A DNA stretch of 64,000 bases from Mycogone perniciosa (GCA_025331125.1 JAOALB010000008.1:62001-126000); one strand, 5' to 3'; counted from the stretch's first letter, positions 11,702 to 23,924 are shown. Numbers and translations are program-made. The notes: generated by a model from the letters alone, not told the origin.

Positions 11702-13158
11702 CTAAGAATTTTTACTGAATCGACGAGCAAACCAGCTTTTTCGCTTCTCCGACACGTCTGATCGCTGCTCCGAGGACTGCCGCTTAAGCAATGATATATC
11801 CTTTCGTGGAACTGTTGACGCGGGTTTCCGATAGCTTGCATCTGGTGGAGCCGGTAGTGGATGGCTTCCGGGCATCGACAAACTGACTGATAAGGTTGGG
11901 GGCTTGTAGGGTTGAGACTGGCTGAAGGTAATACCATAATCGTTTATTGGTTCGACGCGCTTAGCTGGTGAAGTTCGATCAATGGAGCTATTGTCACTGC
12001 TGGTAGGGTCGGTTTGGTAGCCTGCAGGATCAGAATTGCCGCTCACCGCAGCAGAGGTGACTGTCTCATATGATCGATCCTTATGGGGCAAAGGATAGAC
12101 GTTCTGTTCCCGACCGTGAAGCTGATAATGGGGCTCAGAAGGCACCCTCGAGGAACGCTCTCGAGATGAACGCCGTCCTGGTCCTGGACCGTATCCTCCA
12201 TAGCTGGTGTGACCGCTGTGACCGCCGTGATATCCACCGTTGTAGCCTTGATTGTCGTAGTGGCTGTTTCTCGCCGTAACCGGAGCCGTCATTCCATACT
12301 GGCTACCCTCTCCCCGAAATGAGGGTGTACGGCTGCCATGGTAACTCTCTTGTGGGAATCGTGGTTGGTTTGCTATCAAGAGGAATCAGCACACATCACT
12401 TTCTGAGTGGCGAGGCAGAGGCTAAATACAAACATACCTGGATGATAGCTGCCGCGACGGTTCAAGTTCGACACAGGTTCCGTGTCTAGGGCAATTAGTT
12501 TGAGACGTCTAGAGTAGATAGACTTGGTTTGGTACATACTTGAACGGTGCATAGATCTGCGCGCATAGTCCCCTTCAATTGCAGCCTCGAAGCTTCGAAT
12601 CGTATCGAGAGGTCGCTCCCAGCGGTTACGGGTTGGATTTGACTTGTCGGGGTCCGCTACAAGCGATTAGCGATGGATACAATATCAAAGGAAGTTGATG
12701 CGACTTACCAATGAGGTTGCCGTAGGCATCCTTGTGCTGAATGGCGCGGAGAGGCGCAAGCGACGTCCCCGTCAAAGCCGCTACAGCAGCTGTTTCAGAT
12801 GTTAATTACCAATCCATGAAAACATACCCAGAAAACAGAAGAGTTGTAGCATACCGGGCTCAGCTTCGTTCATCGCCAATGTCGGATCGGCCTTGCTGTG
12901 GATGCGTCTAGAATCCTTTTCAGCGTGGGTTTCGTGGAGGTCGATCTTATTATTGGAAAAGCTGTTGTTTCGTGACTTGTCGGAGCGAAAGCTGAATCTT
13001 CGAGGTTTGGCTCTTGGTGGCTGCGCCGGCTGGTTGTACGGAGGTTGCTGCGCTTGCCTCTGCTGCTGTCTCTGCTGCCGCAATGGCGACTGCTGCTGCT
13101 GCTGCACCTCGGGTGGTGGTGGGAGAGGATGTTGAAATTGGCTCGCTGGGGCCGCCAT
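11702..13158 (-). CDS. DUF2406 family protein
   Basis: Five exons, 13158-12855, 12789-12709, 12656-12540, 12485-12438 and 12372-11702, join in frame to 406 residues. All four introns are GT-AG and 52-65 bp long. The N-terminus is Pro/Gln-rich with a polyQ tract (CAG/CTG-type codons, about residues 19-39). The DUF2406 core follows: LHETHAEKDSRRIHSKADPT, then a segment around TSLAPLRAIQHKDAYGN, then RWERPLDTIRSFEAAIEGDY. The C-terminal half is Ser/Tyr/Gly-rich and looks disordered, ending in a basic segment (KRKSWFARRFSKNS). DUF2406 proteins are fungus-specific. Yeast members are small proteins of uncertain function, some found at the cell periphery. Function here is unknown. The family call is firm from the core motifs and the exon joins. 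Confidence 0.88.
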
Positions 13159-13909
13159 GGTGCCTGGATGGAAATGGAGCTTGTTTTATTCAACGACGAG
13201 ATAAACGGGGCTCTGATGACAAGGTTAAGGAATACGGCAGGCGTGGGGATCGTGCGATCGAGGCGGGTCTGCGAGATAACGAGCGGTACGGCAAGCTCTG
13301 GCCGAGAGAAAGAAGCTAAATGACGACAATACGAGGTCGACAATGCCAGGATCGTGAGCACTGGCCAGAGGAGCCAAACAGACGGGTTGGTAAGGGCAAT
13401 TCGTCAGATGAGATTGGAATTAATTTCGTGGTGGAGGTTCGTGGTCGACGAGAGGGTAATGGCCAAGGAGAGGTTGGGGCCTGGCGGACGTTGTTTTCGG
13501 TGCTCTGGTTTCTAGGTAGTACTATCAGAAAGTCGGGTGGATCAGGCCTGTATGCAGCGAACTAAGTGGTGTGGCAGGCGCCGAGAGTGCGCTATCCTAT
13601 CGCGGAAAAGGCGAGAAAACAGGCCCTGGAAAGGTGAGCCGGGGGTGTTGCTTAGGCGCAGCAGCGGAGTGCTGTGACGTTGATCTCTGAGCTAGCCAAA
13701 CGAGGCGACCAAGGCGAGGCGGCTCAGAGGCGATGGATTATATTATTCTGCAGCGTTGCTGGGACAAAAAAAGGAAACAAAAAGAGAAGTGATGAGCGAG
13801 GCCACGCAAGACGTTGGGTGTGATCAAAGCAACGATCAGCAGGCAGCGAACGGGAAAAAGCTGTGGATGACTGCGACGACGAAGGCGACGACGACGACGT
13901 CTCCCCAAG

Positions 13910-13937
13910 AACGAACGAACGAGCGAGCGAGCGAGCG
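13910..13937. repeat. GAAC/GAGC tetranucleotide repeat
   Basis: Consecutive units of GAAC change to GAGC in a short microsatellite, preceded by a GAC-triplet run. It lies upstream of the DUF2406 gene. Confidence 0.7.
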
Positions 13938-15608
13938 GGTGAACGAATGAATAAGTAAATCAATCGATCCAACAAGAGCGAAACGGCTCCGGAAGATGTC
14001 CCTGTGGCTCCTCCTTCTGCCTGCTTGCTGCTTGTGCTCGTGCAACCACAACAACGTTGCTCTCGGGATGGGGTGTGGCTATCAAAAAGGCCGTGACAAC
14101 GAATCGTCCGCACACTCCGGTCTGTCTCCACGCCGCTTTTCACCTGCCGTGAGCTGACGTCAAAGGACTGGCTCAACAATGTCTCAGCGCGTTTTTTTTT
14201 AGGTAGCGGTTGCCCCGTGCCCAGCTCGTACAACAAGAACAAGGAAGGGGAACAGAGGGCGAAAATCCAGCCTGTTGTCAGTGGCTGCAGCACCCCTGGA
14301 ACACCTTCTACGAGTATGAAAATGGAGCCTCGTTCGTCTGCCCCCTGCCGTGCTCCACTGGCGGGTTTTCCTTGAGCGACAATGACACGATAATACATAC
14401 CTTCTTGCTTCTGTCTCAGTCCGGCTGCTTGCAGTTCTTTTAATAACTGGGTGGGGTGTGCGTGTCTCGGCGCCGGCGGGACCAGATAGGCAGTTGATGA
14501 TAATTACTACTATGAACTAGTAGTAGATATCACGCGGCGGTTCGAAGTCGTTGACGTTATCTCATGACGAGCCTCACAAGAGAGTCTCCGACAATCACCA
14601 CCGTGAAAGCGACCGCTCACAAAAGTTCAGCTTCAGATGGGGAAGCGGTGGGTGGGATTGACAAATCAAACGAGCAGAAGAGTAAGACTCAAGGAATACG
14701 AGGGCGGCAACAGAAACGTCCTGGAAGACCAAGATCTTGGCTGCTTGTTCGCGTGCGGGTTCCCAGCCAGCTATGTTTAGACGGGAGTGGACATGGCACA
14801 GCGCTTCGTGTGGATTCACATGCTGCATGCGAACACCGCCGCCACCCAACGAGCACTGTCTGTCACGGTGACAATGCAGATAATATATGTATCCCGGTTT
14901 TAAAGAAAAAGTATACGGTGCCGCGGGCTGTGTTCTGTTTGGAAGCACCTGGTGGCTTTGGTCATAAACACGGACATCAAAGGATGGCAAACACAAGATC
15001 CCAGCTCCCAGTTGGCAGATTTTCTTCCTTCCGGGCAGCACATCAAGGCACATCTTTGCCCTAGTGGAGACTAACAACTCGCCGTGCTCCATAGCCTTTG
15101 ACTTCCAGCTGCCAAAACTGCATGCGCCTCTCAGTCCCGTTACGCGTCCGCCTCGCTCATTTGCCTCCACGACAGAGGATTGGCCTGGATAGGGAGCGAC
15201 CAAACCTTAAGATACGACCATCGATTCTTATGACAATGACCTTGGGGTTTTAATAAGTATGCAAATCGCTCAAGCGAACTCAATTGGCAGCCGCAGCTTG
15301 ACTCAGGTGTGTACATACATATCGACTGTCTGCCTATCTATGTACGAGTAGTTATGTTTAGACATATTGCGGAGTAAACGAAGATCAACAGGTTGGCAAG
15401 TGACGAATCCGGAGCTTTATCCTGTCGGGGCCGATGACTTCGTGTTCGGTGGTCCTGCTCCACACCATCTTTTTTGTCTGAACCCTGCACTACTTGTACC
15501 TCTCTCAACAGCAAGGCAGCAGGGCATTGGCGCTGTTCAACGTACATACGAGTACGAGTGGGCAGCTTTTTAGTTGTTTACAGGTACTCACACCGTACTA
15601 GTTGTATG

Positions 15609-15632
15609 TACATACATACATACATACATACA
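15609..15632. repeat. (TACA)6 microsatellite
   Basis: Six perfect tandem copies of TACA lie in the gene-poor interval. Confidence 0.9.
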
Positions 15633-18081
15633 TGAACAGAGATGCTGGTCAACCTCGATAAGAGTCCATGTGTAATTGACCGCACAAAACGCCGACACCC
15701 TTCTTCAGTCGTTGACGTATTTACACCTCATCGTGCGCCGGACAGCTCCGCCACGCTGGCTCCGCATCTGATCAACCAGGGGCAGTCTTGTAAATCTTCC
15801 TTCTTTCGCTGCATCCTCAATCAAACTTGACAACAAATTGATTGATTGACATTGACACATGTCATCATTGATTGATTGCTATGGACACTAGAAACGGCTG
15901 CATTACATCTCATGCAGGCTGTTGTCAGTGTGGCTAGCAACAATATCGATGCTCGGAACCGAACCCGGATAATACCATGGCCCTCCGAGAGAAGCCCAAA
16001 GCTGTACGGGGTACTTCATAACGATACAGAGATGCAAATATGCAAATATGCTTCTCCCCTCCTCTCCGAACACGCCGTTGACCTCACTCGCTGGTTTAAC
16101 CTTCCGCAAGCCCCAACATTGTGTCGCACTAGCGGGTAAACTAGACGGGGGCAGATCGTACCACATAGGGTGGAAAAGGAAAAACCGACCTGTTCACTCA
16201 CTGCTCGCACACAAAACCTCTCGTCATGAACCGTCATTGAATCCTGCTTCTTGGCCGTCCTCTGCCGGCAGCTCACCGGAGATGAGAGGGGAAAGACTAA
16301 ATACTCCGTATTAGGTCGAACCGCAATTGCGAACACTAGCGCATAACTTGGTAGTCAGATTCTTGATCGATGGTTTCTCCAGCATCCCGCGACAGATCTG
16401 CCTTCCTTCGAGTTCGTATCTGAAACATTCCGGTTGTCTTATATCTGTACACCCACCGCATTGATTGATTGATGTACAACACGACTCAGAACGCCAAGGT
16501 TGAAAGCCCACTCCTTGCCAAGTTTCAAGGTTCAAGCTCTTCCGGAAACAAGAAAGGTCGGGGTTGGAGCCGCAGGTTCCCGCACCCCGGCTGTAAGCAT
16601 GGCGGCATCCTTCATTTTGAAGAAAAGGGAAGAGAAGGGCGTGGTTAAAGTAGCACCAGGTTCCCGTAAAGGTTCTGCAGCCAGCCTTGTTTCGGTGGTA
16701 TGGGGATTCAAACCCTACGCGACTCCGTACTTTTTCTCCCTTCCCCTGAGGGTCTTGAAATAGAACGAATCCCCTCCAGTCTTCGCAGGGGAAAGCCTCT
16801 CGTAGCACTCCGTACTACTCCATTCATGTATAACCTGGGTAGATAGAGACTGGCATGCACAAGCTCGATGCGTGTCGCCGACAAGTCTCGTGGGGTGGTA
16901 CTGAATGGCCACCCCGCGATCTTTGCTCTCCACATGTCGAGGATATGCTAATGCTGATCGAATGCCATATCCGAAGCATAGTAGTTCTCATTCGTTCGAA
17001 AGTCTGAAGAGTGCGTGCGGGTTGGCAATTGGCATTCCTCTTGTCGCCGGGCCATTTCCCGTCTTCACAGTGCCAGCGTAGATTCTCTCCCAGATACACC
17101 CTGTCTGAGACAACCCAAGTATGGCTGATCATTTCAAAGACATTGTTCAACCTCCTGGTAGACTGCCTATCTGCCGGTATAATTCGGGGGACGAGTCCTG
17201 TCTTACCTCATGAACAATATCGTCCGTCGACCACACTAACAACCAGAGCGATAGGCATGGAAAGCCCATTGACCGACAATACATCCCCCGGGCTGTGTTA
17301 CACGGTTTCCAGAAGGCTTTGGCTTTTCCATTCTTCACATTACTCCTAGTCTCAACCATGTCATTGCGTACCTCAATCTTGTGTCCGTCACTGTCGAAGA
17401 GGTCACCCAATAGGAGTATCCGGGCAGGGTATATTTCACCATCAACTGGAAGCAATGGGAGTTGGGGCATCATCATATCTCTTATTCGGGGGCAGATACA
17501 TGCTTCACGGCATACACGTCTCTGATCAAGTCTCTTAAGGGTTACGAAAAACGAAAAGACCAGACCACGGCAGAAATCATATGAACGAATCCCAACGAGC
17601 ACTCCGATGCTCAGAGTTCTCATGGGTAGGTGGCTCCAGAGCCAACCTGCAAAATTGATTAATGCCAGAAAGTCGTAATAAAAAGTAGTATCATGACTAC
17701 TTCGTCTTGTTTGTCGTTTGTTTTTCTTTTCTCGTAACTCCTTCAAAAATAGGCCATCATAAAATCGACTCGATCGACTGAATGGGCACTTGCATCCATG
17801 GATGAGCCAGAGCAAACCAAGGTAAACACCAGACCTTTCAAAGAGTAGAAATCGTCCGGCATTGCCTCCTCAGTTCGCCTCGGATCGCTACCAGCAGTCG
17901 CAATTTTTTCCACACGCGTCGTCAAATCACAGGCCCCCAGTTTTCAGCACCTTCGAGTTGGGAATTTGACGTCTTTTTTGAATTGAATGCCTCAAAGCAA
18001 GGCAATATGCTTTATCCTTGCCTCGACCAATGCAACCAAATATGAACCGCCCTCACTACCAACTCCGTTCCGAAACCCGGT

Positions 18082-18748
18082 TTATATCGACGAGGGGTAC
18101 AACATGACGCGAACCGAAGCACCGAAAGACTTAGTGGGGAGAGGCTTGGTGAACTTGGCGCGGACAACGCCAGAGTTGCCTGACCACAAGCGTTAGCTGA
18201 TATTCAATCGACGTAAGAGCAGTGGTAGAGTGTACCGTGCGGCCGGGTGACCTTGCCCCAGATCACTCGGATCTTGGTGCCGCGGACCTCCTTCTGACCC
18301 CGGTAGACGAAGGCGACCTTCTTGCCAAGGTAGAAGCTGTGGTATGGAATTAGCATGTAAAACCACACAAAATATCCAACTTTTCCACAACGTACTTGGC
18401 GGCGTTTGTGTCATCAACACCCTCGATCTTGATCAAGCTGGTGCCAGGGTTGGTGACATGGCGCGAGCGTTGATAGCTCAGGTGACGTCCCCTGGTCCTC
18501 TCCGTTAGCCCAAGTCCATCTTTCTGCAATTCGCAAGTCATCGATTTTGAAGCGCATTTTAATCGGGGAAACGTTCTCGTCGAGCAAAGCGCAAGGGCAT
18601 GGTGTTCTCGCTGCAAAATCAATTCGCGATGGTGGCTACTCACTTGACGTATACTGTCGTCAATGTTAGCAAAAGTCCAACGGCAGAGGGCATTCCTGCA
18701 AAACTGGCGGGGAGATTACTCACATCTGTGACCACTTTCGGAAGGCAT
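18082..18748 (-). CDS. RPL33: 60S ribosomal protein eL33 (yeast L33, mammalian L35A)
   Basis: Five exons, 18748-18724, 18653-18644, 18491-18396, 18336-18236 and 18179-18082, join in frame to 109 residues, the normal length for eL33. The sequence starts MPSESGHRLYVKGRHLSYQR and contains the family signatures SLIKIEGVDDTNAANFYLGK, VIWGKVTRPHGNSGVVRAKF and the ending SFGASVRVMLYPSSI. It is a structural protein of the cytosolic large subunit. Exon 2 is only 10 nt and supplies part of LYVK. The second intron (152 bp) is the longest of the four. Splice sites show CTAAC-type branch motifs. The intron-dense 5' end is typical of fungal ribosomal protein genes. The only other reading of the region would lose the conserved LYVKGRH motif, so the micro-exon model is preferred. 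Confidence 0.93.
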
Positions 18749-18902
18749 CGTGACTGTTGTGTAGCTTCCGCCCTCGCAAGTAACCCAAATACAAGGAGAG
18801 TCTGGTGCACGTCGTTGTGTCGTGATGTCAAACTGAGGGCTTCAGAGTGGATGCGATTATGGTGTGTGGTGGCTCTGACGCGAAAATTTGAGCCCTGAAT
18901 AT

Positions 18903-18908
18903 CACGTG
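18903..18908. promoter_or_regulatory. CACGTG E-box upstream of RPL33
   Basis: A CACGTG core lies about 155 bp upstream of the RPL33 start codon. Such sites bind Cbf1-like bHLH or bZIP factors in fungi. Function here is inferred from position only. Confidence 0.3.
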
Positions 18909-19580
18909 TTGGCTTAGGGCAATTGTGGCTGGAATTTGCCTGCACCGCCTCGGCTTCCAATATGACCACGCAACCCCGCCACATTGCCTCGAGGCATCCC
19001 ATCGACCATTGCTAACCCGTTCGGGAAGGGTTTCTGGCAGTGCTAATGGCTTATGCAATAGGTATTACTATTACCATTACGAAGTACTCCGTACCTTGCT
19101 TCTTTCTAAGAGTAAGAGCCCAGTAACGACAATGAGCGGAAAGGAAAGTCTTGTTAGAATTCTTACTTTAGCTCTTGCAGAGCCCTTAGGTCAAACTGTT
19201 TCCAGAAATCCGCCTGGCGCATAGTCTCAATCCAATGATCTGGTCGACTTGATTGAGATGAGAGGGCTCGAAGAAATTGTACTCTCGCGAATGAGCATCT
19301 TTGCACAACAACACTGGTACTGGTTTAGTAAGCAGACATAGACGTCCTGGCTTGATAATGACGGATCGATTCATAGAGGCACAGTCTTCTGCCCTTCATC
19401 TAGTACGAATAATCAAACAAACCGACGCGAGGCTTGCCTCTACAAAGCTCTTTCTATACATCAGATAATCTCCCATACAGCCAACTCAAATTATCTTGTA
19501 TTAGTATCCGGATACTACATAGGACTACTCTCAACCCCACTACTGAATACTAAATGTGGGGACCTCCAAGGTAGAGTACC

Positions 19581-19638
19581 TAGTACAAAATCCCTTCCGC
19601 TTTCGGAAGTAATGGGAAGGGATTACCTCTGTACTATT
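19581..19638. repeat. Imperfect inverted repeat
   Basis: AATCCCTTCC at 19589-19598 pairs with GGAAGGGATT at 19615-19624. The outer hexamers TAGTAC and GTACTA extend the symmetry with small bulges. It could be a MITE or transposon remnant or a hairpin. No target-site duplication was identified. Confidence 0.6.
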
Positions 19639-19727
19639 AAAAACGAATATCTCATTCCTCTGAAGTACTAATACGCAATGTGTCACTTAGGAGAGATGCC
19701 AGGGGGATTACAAATCATGATTATTTC

Positions 19728-19741
19728 GCGGTAGTTACCGC
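19728..19741. repeat. Short perfect hairpin (6-bp stem, 2-nt centre)
   Basis: GCGGTAGTTACCGC has a 6-bp stem around a GT centre. It lies about 100 bp from the previous inverted repeat. Confidence 0.6.
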
Positions 19742-20994
19742 TTTGCTCGGTAGTCCGCCGGCATTCAGTACGCCCTGCAAGCGGACCTTCTCGGTCATAC
19801 GGGGTTATCGGACACCTTCAACATTTAAAAGCCTAAATAATTAAACAGAAATATGCCTCAAGATAATATTTACCGAGTTGTTTCATATACCAAAATGTAA
19901 TGTTTACTTCTTTAGCAGCCATCAGTTTTTGAAAATTGTGTTTGCGAGCAGCTGAGTGACCGAGAACGCCAGAGAGCTGAGAAGTGGTGCATTGACAGAT
20001 CGCATCTGGTATCGGCAGGCCATTACGGAGTACTCAAATCAGTCATGAGCTCAGTGTGATGTCAAAACCCGACCGTGGAGAGAACGCCGTCAACACATGC
20101 AACAACCAGAATTTTCACCATTTAAAAAAATACCACTGGGTAATTATATTGTGGAGGTGATACCAAAGACATGACTACGGTAGGTCTGGACTAGGCCTGA
20201 TGCTACCATGGTCGCGGGGTCTGCGGCAACTGGATGCATGTTTGTTGAGGGCAAGCAGCTGAGGAAGGGATTGATCTTGTTCACTAATAAAATACCTCCA
20301 AGATCATGACAAACTCCGTTGCCAAAGTGGAGGGAATTATGCTCCGCATACCCGTTTACTTAGATAGGTAGCTCTTGGTGCAGTTGATAGAAGTTCTGTT
20401 GTGATGTGATGGGATAGCAAGGGGCCTAAGCTCCTCCCGCCTCTTCCGTTGCCTCCGTGCCGCATTTTCAATCCCTTGCAGACGAGAGAGTGGCAAGCAT
20501 GTATGTACTAGTAATAGTATAGCAGTGGGAAATGACGATCAAACAGGATCAGGGAGCACAGAAGATACCTATGGGCTTAGCCAAGCGATCTGTAAGCAAA
20601 AACAAGAACTTAGGAATTACCAGTTTAGTGGAGAGAAGACAGGAAGGTTACACGGCCATCAAGATAGTACCTGATGGTGACCTTGATGAATCGCTGCTGC
20701 TAAACTGCGGCATTGACGGAGCTCGGAGTACTCTAAAAAGCATCCATGCTGCAAAGTCCGTCGCCTCTTTTAAGGGAGCTAGCCCACTGCGTTCCAGTCC
20801 CTCTTTTGACCCTCCCACGTCGCCGACCCAACCCAACCCCAAAACCTTTAATCTCTCAGACCTCAGGCTTGCTGCACTGCACTGCACCTACAGCGACCTT
20901 CACTCCGTTTCTGCTGTCTTGCGACCTGTCCATATTTCCCTGCGCTGCCGAACCCCAGAGTCCAAAGCCCAGAGCGATCTGGCCAGCCGTTGCC

Positions 20995-22927
20995 ATGGAC
21001 CCCAGCCAACCGTGAGTTCATACTGGCCAACCCCACCATAGATACCACCACCTATTATGGCAAGCCGTTGGAGCTCAGCGGGGTTGTTGAGTAACAGCTT
21101 CAGCTTGCGCATGCTCGAGCTGCTGCTCCAGGCCGCTTGGGGGAGCTGTTTTGGCTGACAAAATCCGTGCAGCAAAGCACTTGAACTGAAGGAGAACACG
21201 ACTATTGTCGTTCTCGGCGCGTCCGGAGATCTCGCCAAGAAGAAAACGGTGCGAGCATCCGTTATCCATCTTTCCTTGCCTGCGCACGCTAACATGACAC
21301 CTCCCTCAACAGTTCCCCGCGCTTTTTGGACTGGTGAGCCACCACAACTGCGGAAGAATGACGTCCAGCTAGAATGCAAGAACTTACCTCAATTCGCAGT
21401 ACCGAAATCAATTCCTGCCCACAGATGCTCGGATCGTCGGATATGCCCGGACGAAGATGGACCACGAGGAGTACCTGCGACGGATTAAGTCATATATCAA
21501 GACCCCCACCAAGGAGATCGAACAGCAGCTCCAGGACTTCACCAACCTATGCTCCTACATTTCCGGCCAGTATGACCAGGACGAGTCATTCGAGACACTG
21601 AACAAGCACCTCGAAGAACTGGAGAGGGGCCGGTCGGAAACACATCGTCTGTTCTACATGGCCCTGCCTCCAAGCGTATTCACCATTGTCTCCCAGCACT
21701 TGAAGAAGTGCTGCTATCCCACCAAGGGCATTGCTCGCGTTATTGTGGGTTTCGATTCTTTGCGTGTGCATTCTCGTCTCTAACCCTGTGTTTACAGATT
21801 GAGAAGCCCTTTGGCAAGGATCTAGCTAGCTCCCGTGAGCTCCAGAAGTCCCTTGAGCCTGACTGGAAGGAGGAGGAGCTGTACCGCATTGACCACTACC
21901 TCGGCAAAGAAATGGTCAAGAACATTCTCATCATGCGATTTGGCAACTCTTTCTTGGGTGCTACGTGGAACCGGCATCACATCGACAATGTGCAAATCAC
22001 CTTCAAGGAGCCGTTCGGTACCGAGGGTCGCGGCGGATATTTCGATGAGTTCGGCATCATCCGGGACGTGATGCAGAACCACCTTCTCCAAGTTCTCACC
22101 CTCCTGGCTATGGAGCGACCTATTTCTTTCGATTCCGAGGATATCCGAGACGAAAAGGTTCGCGTTCTCCGTGCCATGTCCCCGATTGAGCCCAAGAATG
22201 TCATCATCGGACAGTACGGCAAGTCTCTTGATGGTAGCAAGCCCTCTTACAAGGAAGACGACACTGTGCCAAAGGACTCACGGTGCCCCACCTTCTGTGC
22301 CCTGGTTGCGTACATTAAGAACGAGCGTTGGGATGGTGTGCCATTCATCATGAAGGCTGGCAAGGCGTTGAACGAGCAGAAGACGGAGATTCGAATCCAG
22401 TTCAAGGATGTTACCTCTGGTATTTTCAAGGACATTCCACGAAACGAGCTTGTCATGCGCATCCAGCCAAACGAGAGTGTCTACATCAAGATGAACTCCA
22501 AGCTTCCCGGCCTTAGCATGCAGACCGTGGTTACTGAGCTCGACCTTACCTACCGACGACGCTTCTCGGACCTCAAGATCCCCGAGGCATACGAGTCCTT
22601 GGTTCTGGATTGCTTGAAGGGCGACCACTCCAATTTTGTGCGTGATGATGAGCTTGACGCAAGCTGGCGCATGTTCACACCTTTGTTGCACTACCTGGAT
22701 GATAACAAGGAAATCATCCCCATGGAGTACCCATACGGTAAGTTTTTGTCTCACCCGGTTTCATGATGCTAGCTCGTCTGGGAGAGTTGCTCTGCTGACA
22801 CTACAAAACAGGATCGCGAGGTCCGGCGGTGCTGGATGATTTCACGGCTTCGTACGGATACAAATTTAGCGACGCCACCGGCTACCAATGGCCGACAACT
22901 CCGGCTGCTCCCCCCAACAAGTTGTAA
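20995..22927 (+). CDS. ZWF1: Glucose-6-phosphate 1-dehydrogenase
   Basis: Six exons, 20995-21011, 21173-21248, 21313-21333, 21400-21744, 21798-22737 and 22812-22927, give 504 residues, the normal length. The enzyme oxidises glucose 6-phosphate to 6-phosphogluconolactone with NADP+. This is the first and main NADPH-producing step of the cytosolic pentose phosphate pathway. Visible signatures are the nucleotide-binding GASGDLAKKK near the N-terminus, EKPFGKDL, and the active-site segment RIDHYLGKE at about residues 183-191. The conserved core GNSFLGATWNRHHIDNVQI follows. Exon 1 is only 17 nt (MDPSQ plus two bases) and exon 3 only 21 nt (FPALFGL). The exon 4 donor is set inside GTTATTGTGGGT so that the product reads RVIIEKPFG. 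The gene is upstream of MED14 on the same strand. Confidence 0.95.
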
Positions 22928-23924
22928 GTAGTTACTGATTGCACGCGTTTGCGGAGGATACACTTCCCCGTCGAGCGGAGCAAATAAGTGACCATTGTGG
23001 CAGTTGATTCCCACCATAAGTAATGTATTCCAACGATAGTTGGGCCTTAGTATCAGAGGTGGGTGGAATGGGTTCCAAAAAGGAATGATACCGAACATTT
23101 TCATGTCATGCTGGGCCCAGAGAGCTTCGGGAAGAGGGTTTAGATATGCCTCGAAAAATGTAGCATGGCCCTAGGATGGAGATATACAAATAAAAAATTC
23201 TAATGTCACTCCGTCATTATAGAACCCAACATATGCATGCAGACTTACTCCGTACTTCGTACAAAGTAGTGTTTGAAGGTCTGAACCTTGTGATGGTGCA
23301 TTGTTTGGTCCGTGCGCCAAAACTCACATGACCAGCCCGTAGCTTTCGGCGCCGCTACCTTGAGCCTTTGGAAACTCAGAAGGGCGACTTTGCTGGCGCA
23401 TCTTTCTTCCTCCGGCCTCACTCACGGCTTTTTCCTATCATCAATTTACTCCCAGCGCGCCTCGCAGTCCATATTCAGCATCGCCTTATTCGATACATCT
23501 GTTATCTATCTCTAGTCAGACCGGCACCGCGTTCTTCGAGCTGCCGCCTTGTGTCACGCCCGTCGCAACCAGCGCTACCCTGTCGACGTCGTCCGGCCGC
23601 TTTTGTCCTCGCTGCTGGACATCGATATCGAAGCCTCTGCCCGGCAGAGCCCAGGGGCTACACGCTGAAATCGTGGGAGTCCTTGCCCGATCTTGATGCG
23701 AAAACTTTTACGCGCCTTGGGTCTTTGCTTGGTGCAGGCGACCGCATCTGCCATGCTCCACTGGCATCGTCCGTAGGGAGGCAGAATAGACCCCTCCATG
23801 GTACTCGGAGGATTCTACAACATCTTCTCAGTCTACGAATTTTGCGTTGTCAGGAGACGCGGTGTTGGTGCTAGTGCTATCTTCTTGTGGGAGAGTACGC
23901 GGGCTGCTCTAGGACAGACAGTAA
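22928..23924. other. Intergenic region between the G6PDH gene and MED14
   Basis: This is the G6PDH 3' region followed by the presumed MED14 promoter. A TACTCCGTA motif next to TACTTCGTA lies at about 23249-23266. No gene is recognised. Confidence 0.5.

Larger units (their letters stand above)
13159..18081. other. Gene-poor interval of about 4.9 kb
   Basis: No recognised gene lies between two genes of the same strand. The first kilobase or so is probably promoter and 5' leader of the DUF2406 gene. It contains a GAC-triplet run (about 13874-13899) and a GAAC/GAGC tetranucleotide run (about 13910-13937). A TACA microsatellite lies at 15609-15632. The longest unexplained frame is on the minus strand at 17147-17815. 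I could not connect it to a known family, so it is not called as a gene. Confidence 0.45.
18749..20994. other. Divergent intergenic region between RPL33 and the G6PDH gene
   Basis: About 2.2 kb between divergent start codons. The centre (about 19380-20500) looks AT-richer and contains inverted repeats at 19581-19638 and 19728-19741, listed separately. The flanks are the presumed promoters. No coding exon or transposase remnant is recognised. Confidence 0.5.

Noticed and set aside
13724..14398. Minus-strand frame of 224 codons upstream of the DUF2406 gene
   Set aside because: Low-complexity Ser/Arg-rich translation over GAC and GAAC repeats, with no recognisable domain. More likely promoter or leader sequence.
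14541..14556. B-box-like sequence (GGTTCGAAGTC), as for a tRNA gene
   Set aside because: No matching A box or cloverleaf upstream. The bases after the GTTCGA core do not fit. Similar matches near 16981 and 46830 fail for the same reasons.
19380..20500. Transposon body between RPL33 and the G6PDH gene
   Set aside because: No transposase or reverse-transcriptase motif in any frame and no paired terminal repeats with target duplication. Only the short inverted repeats are reported.
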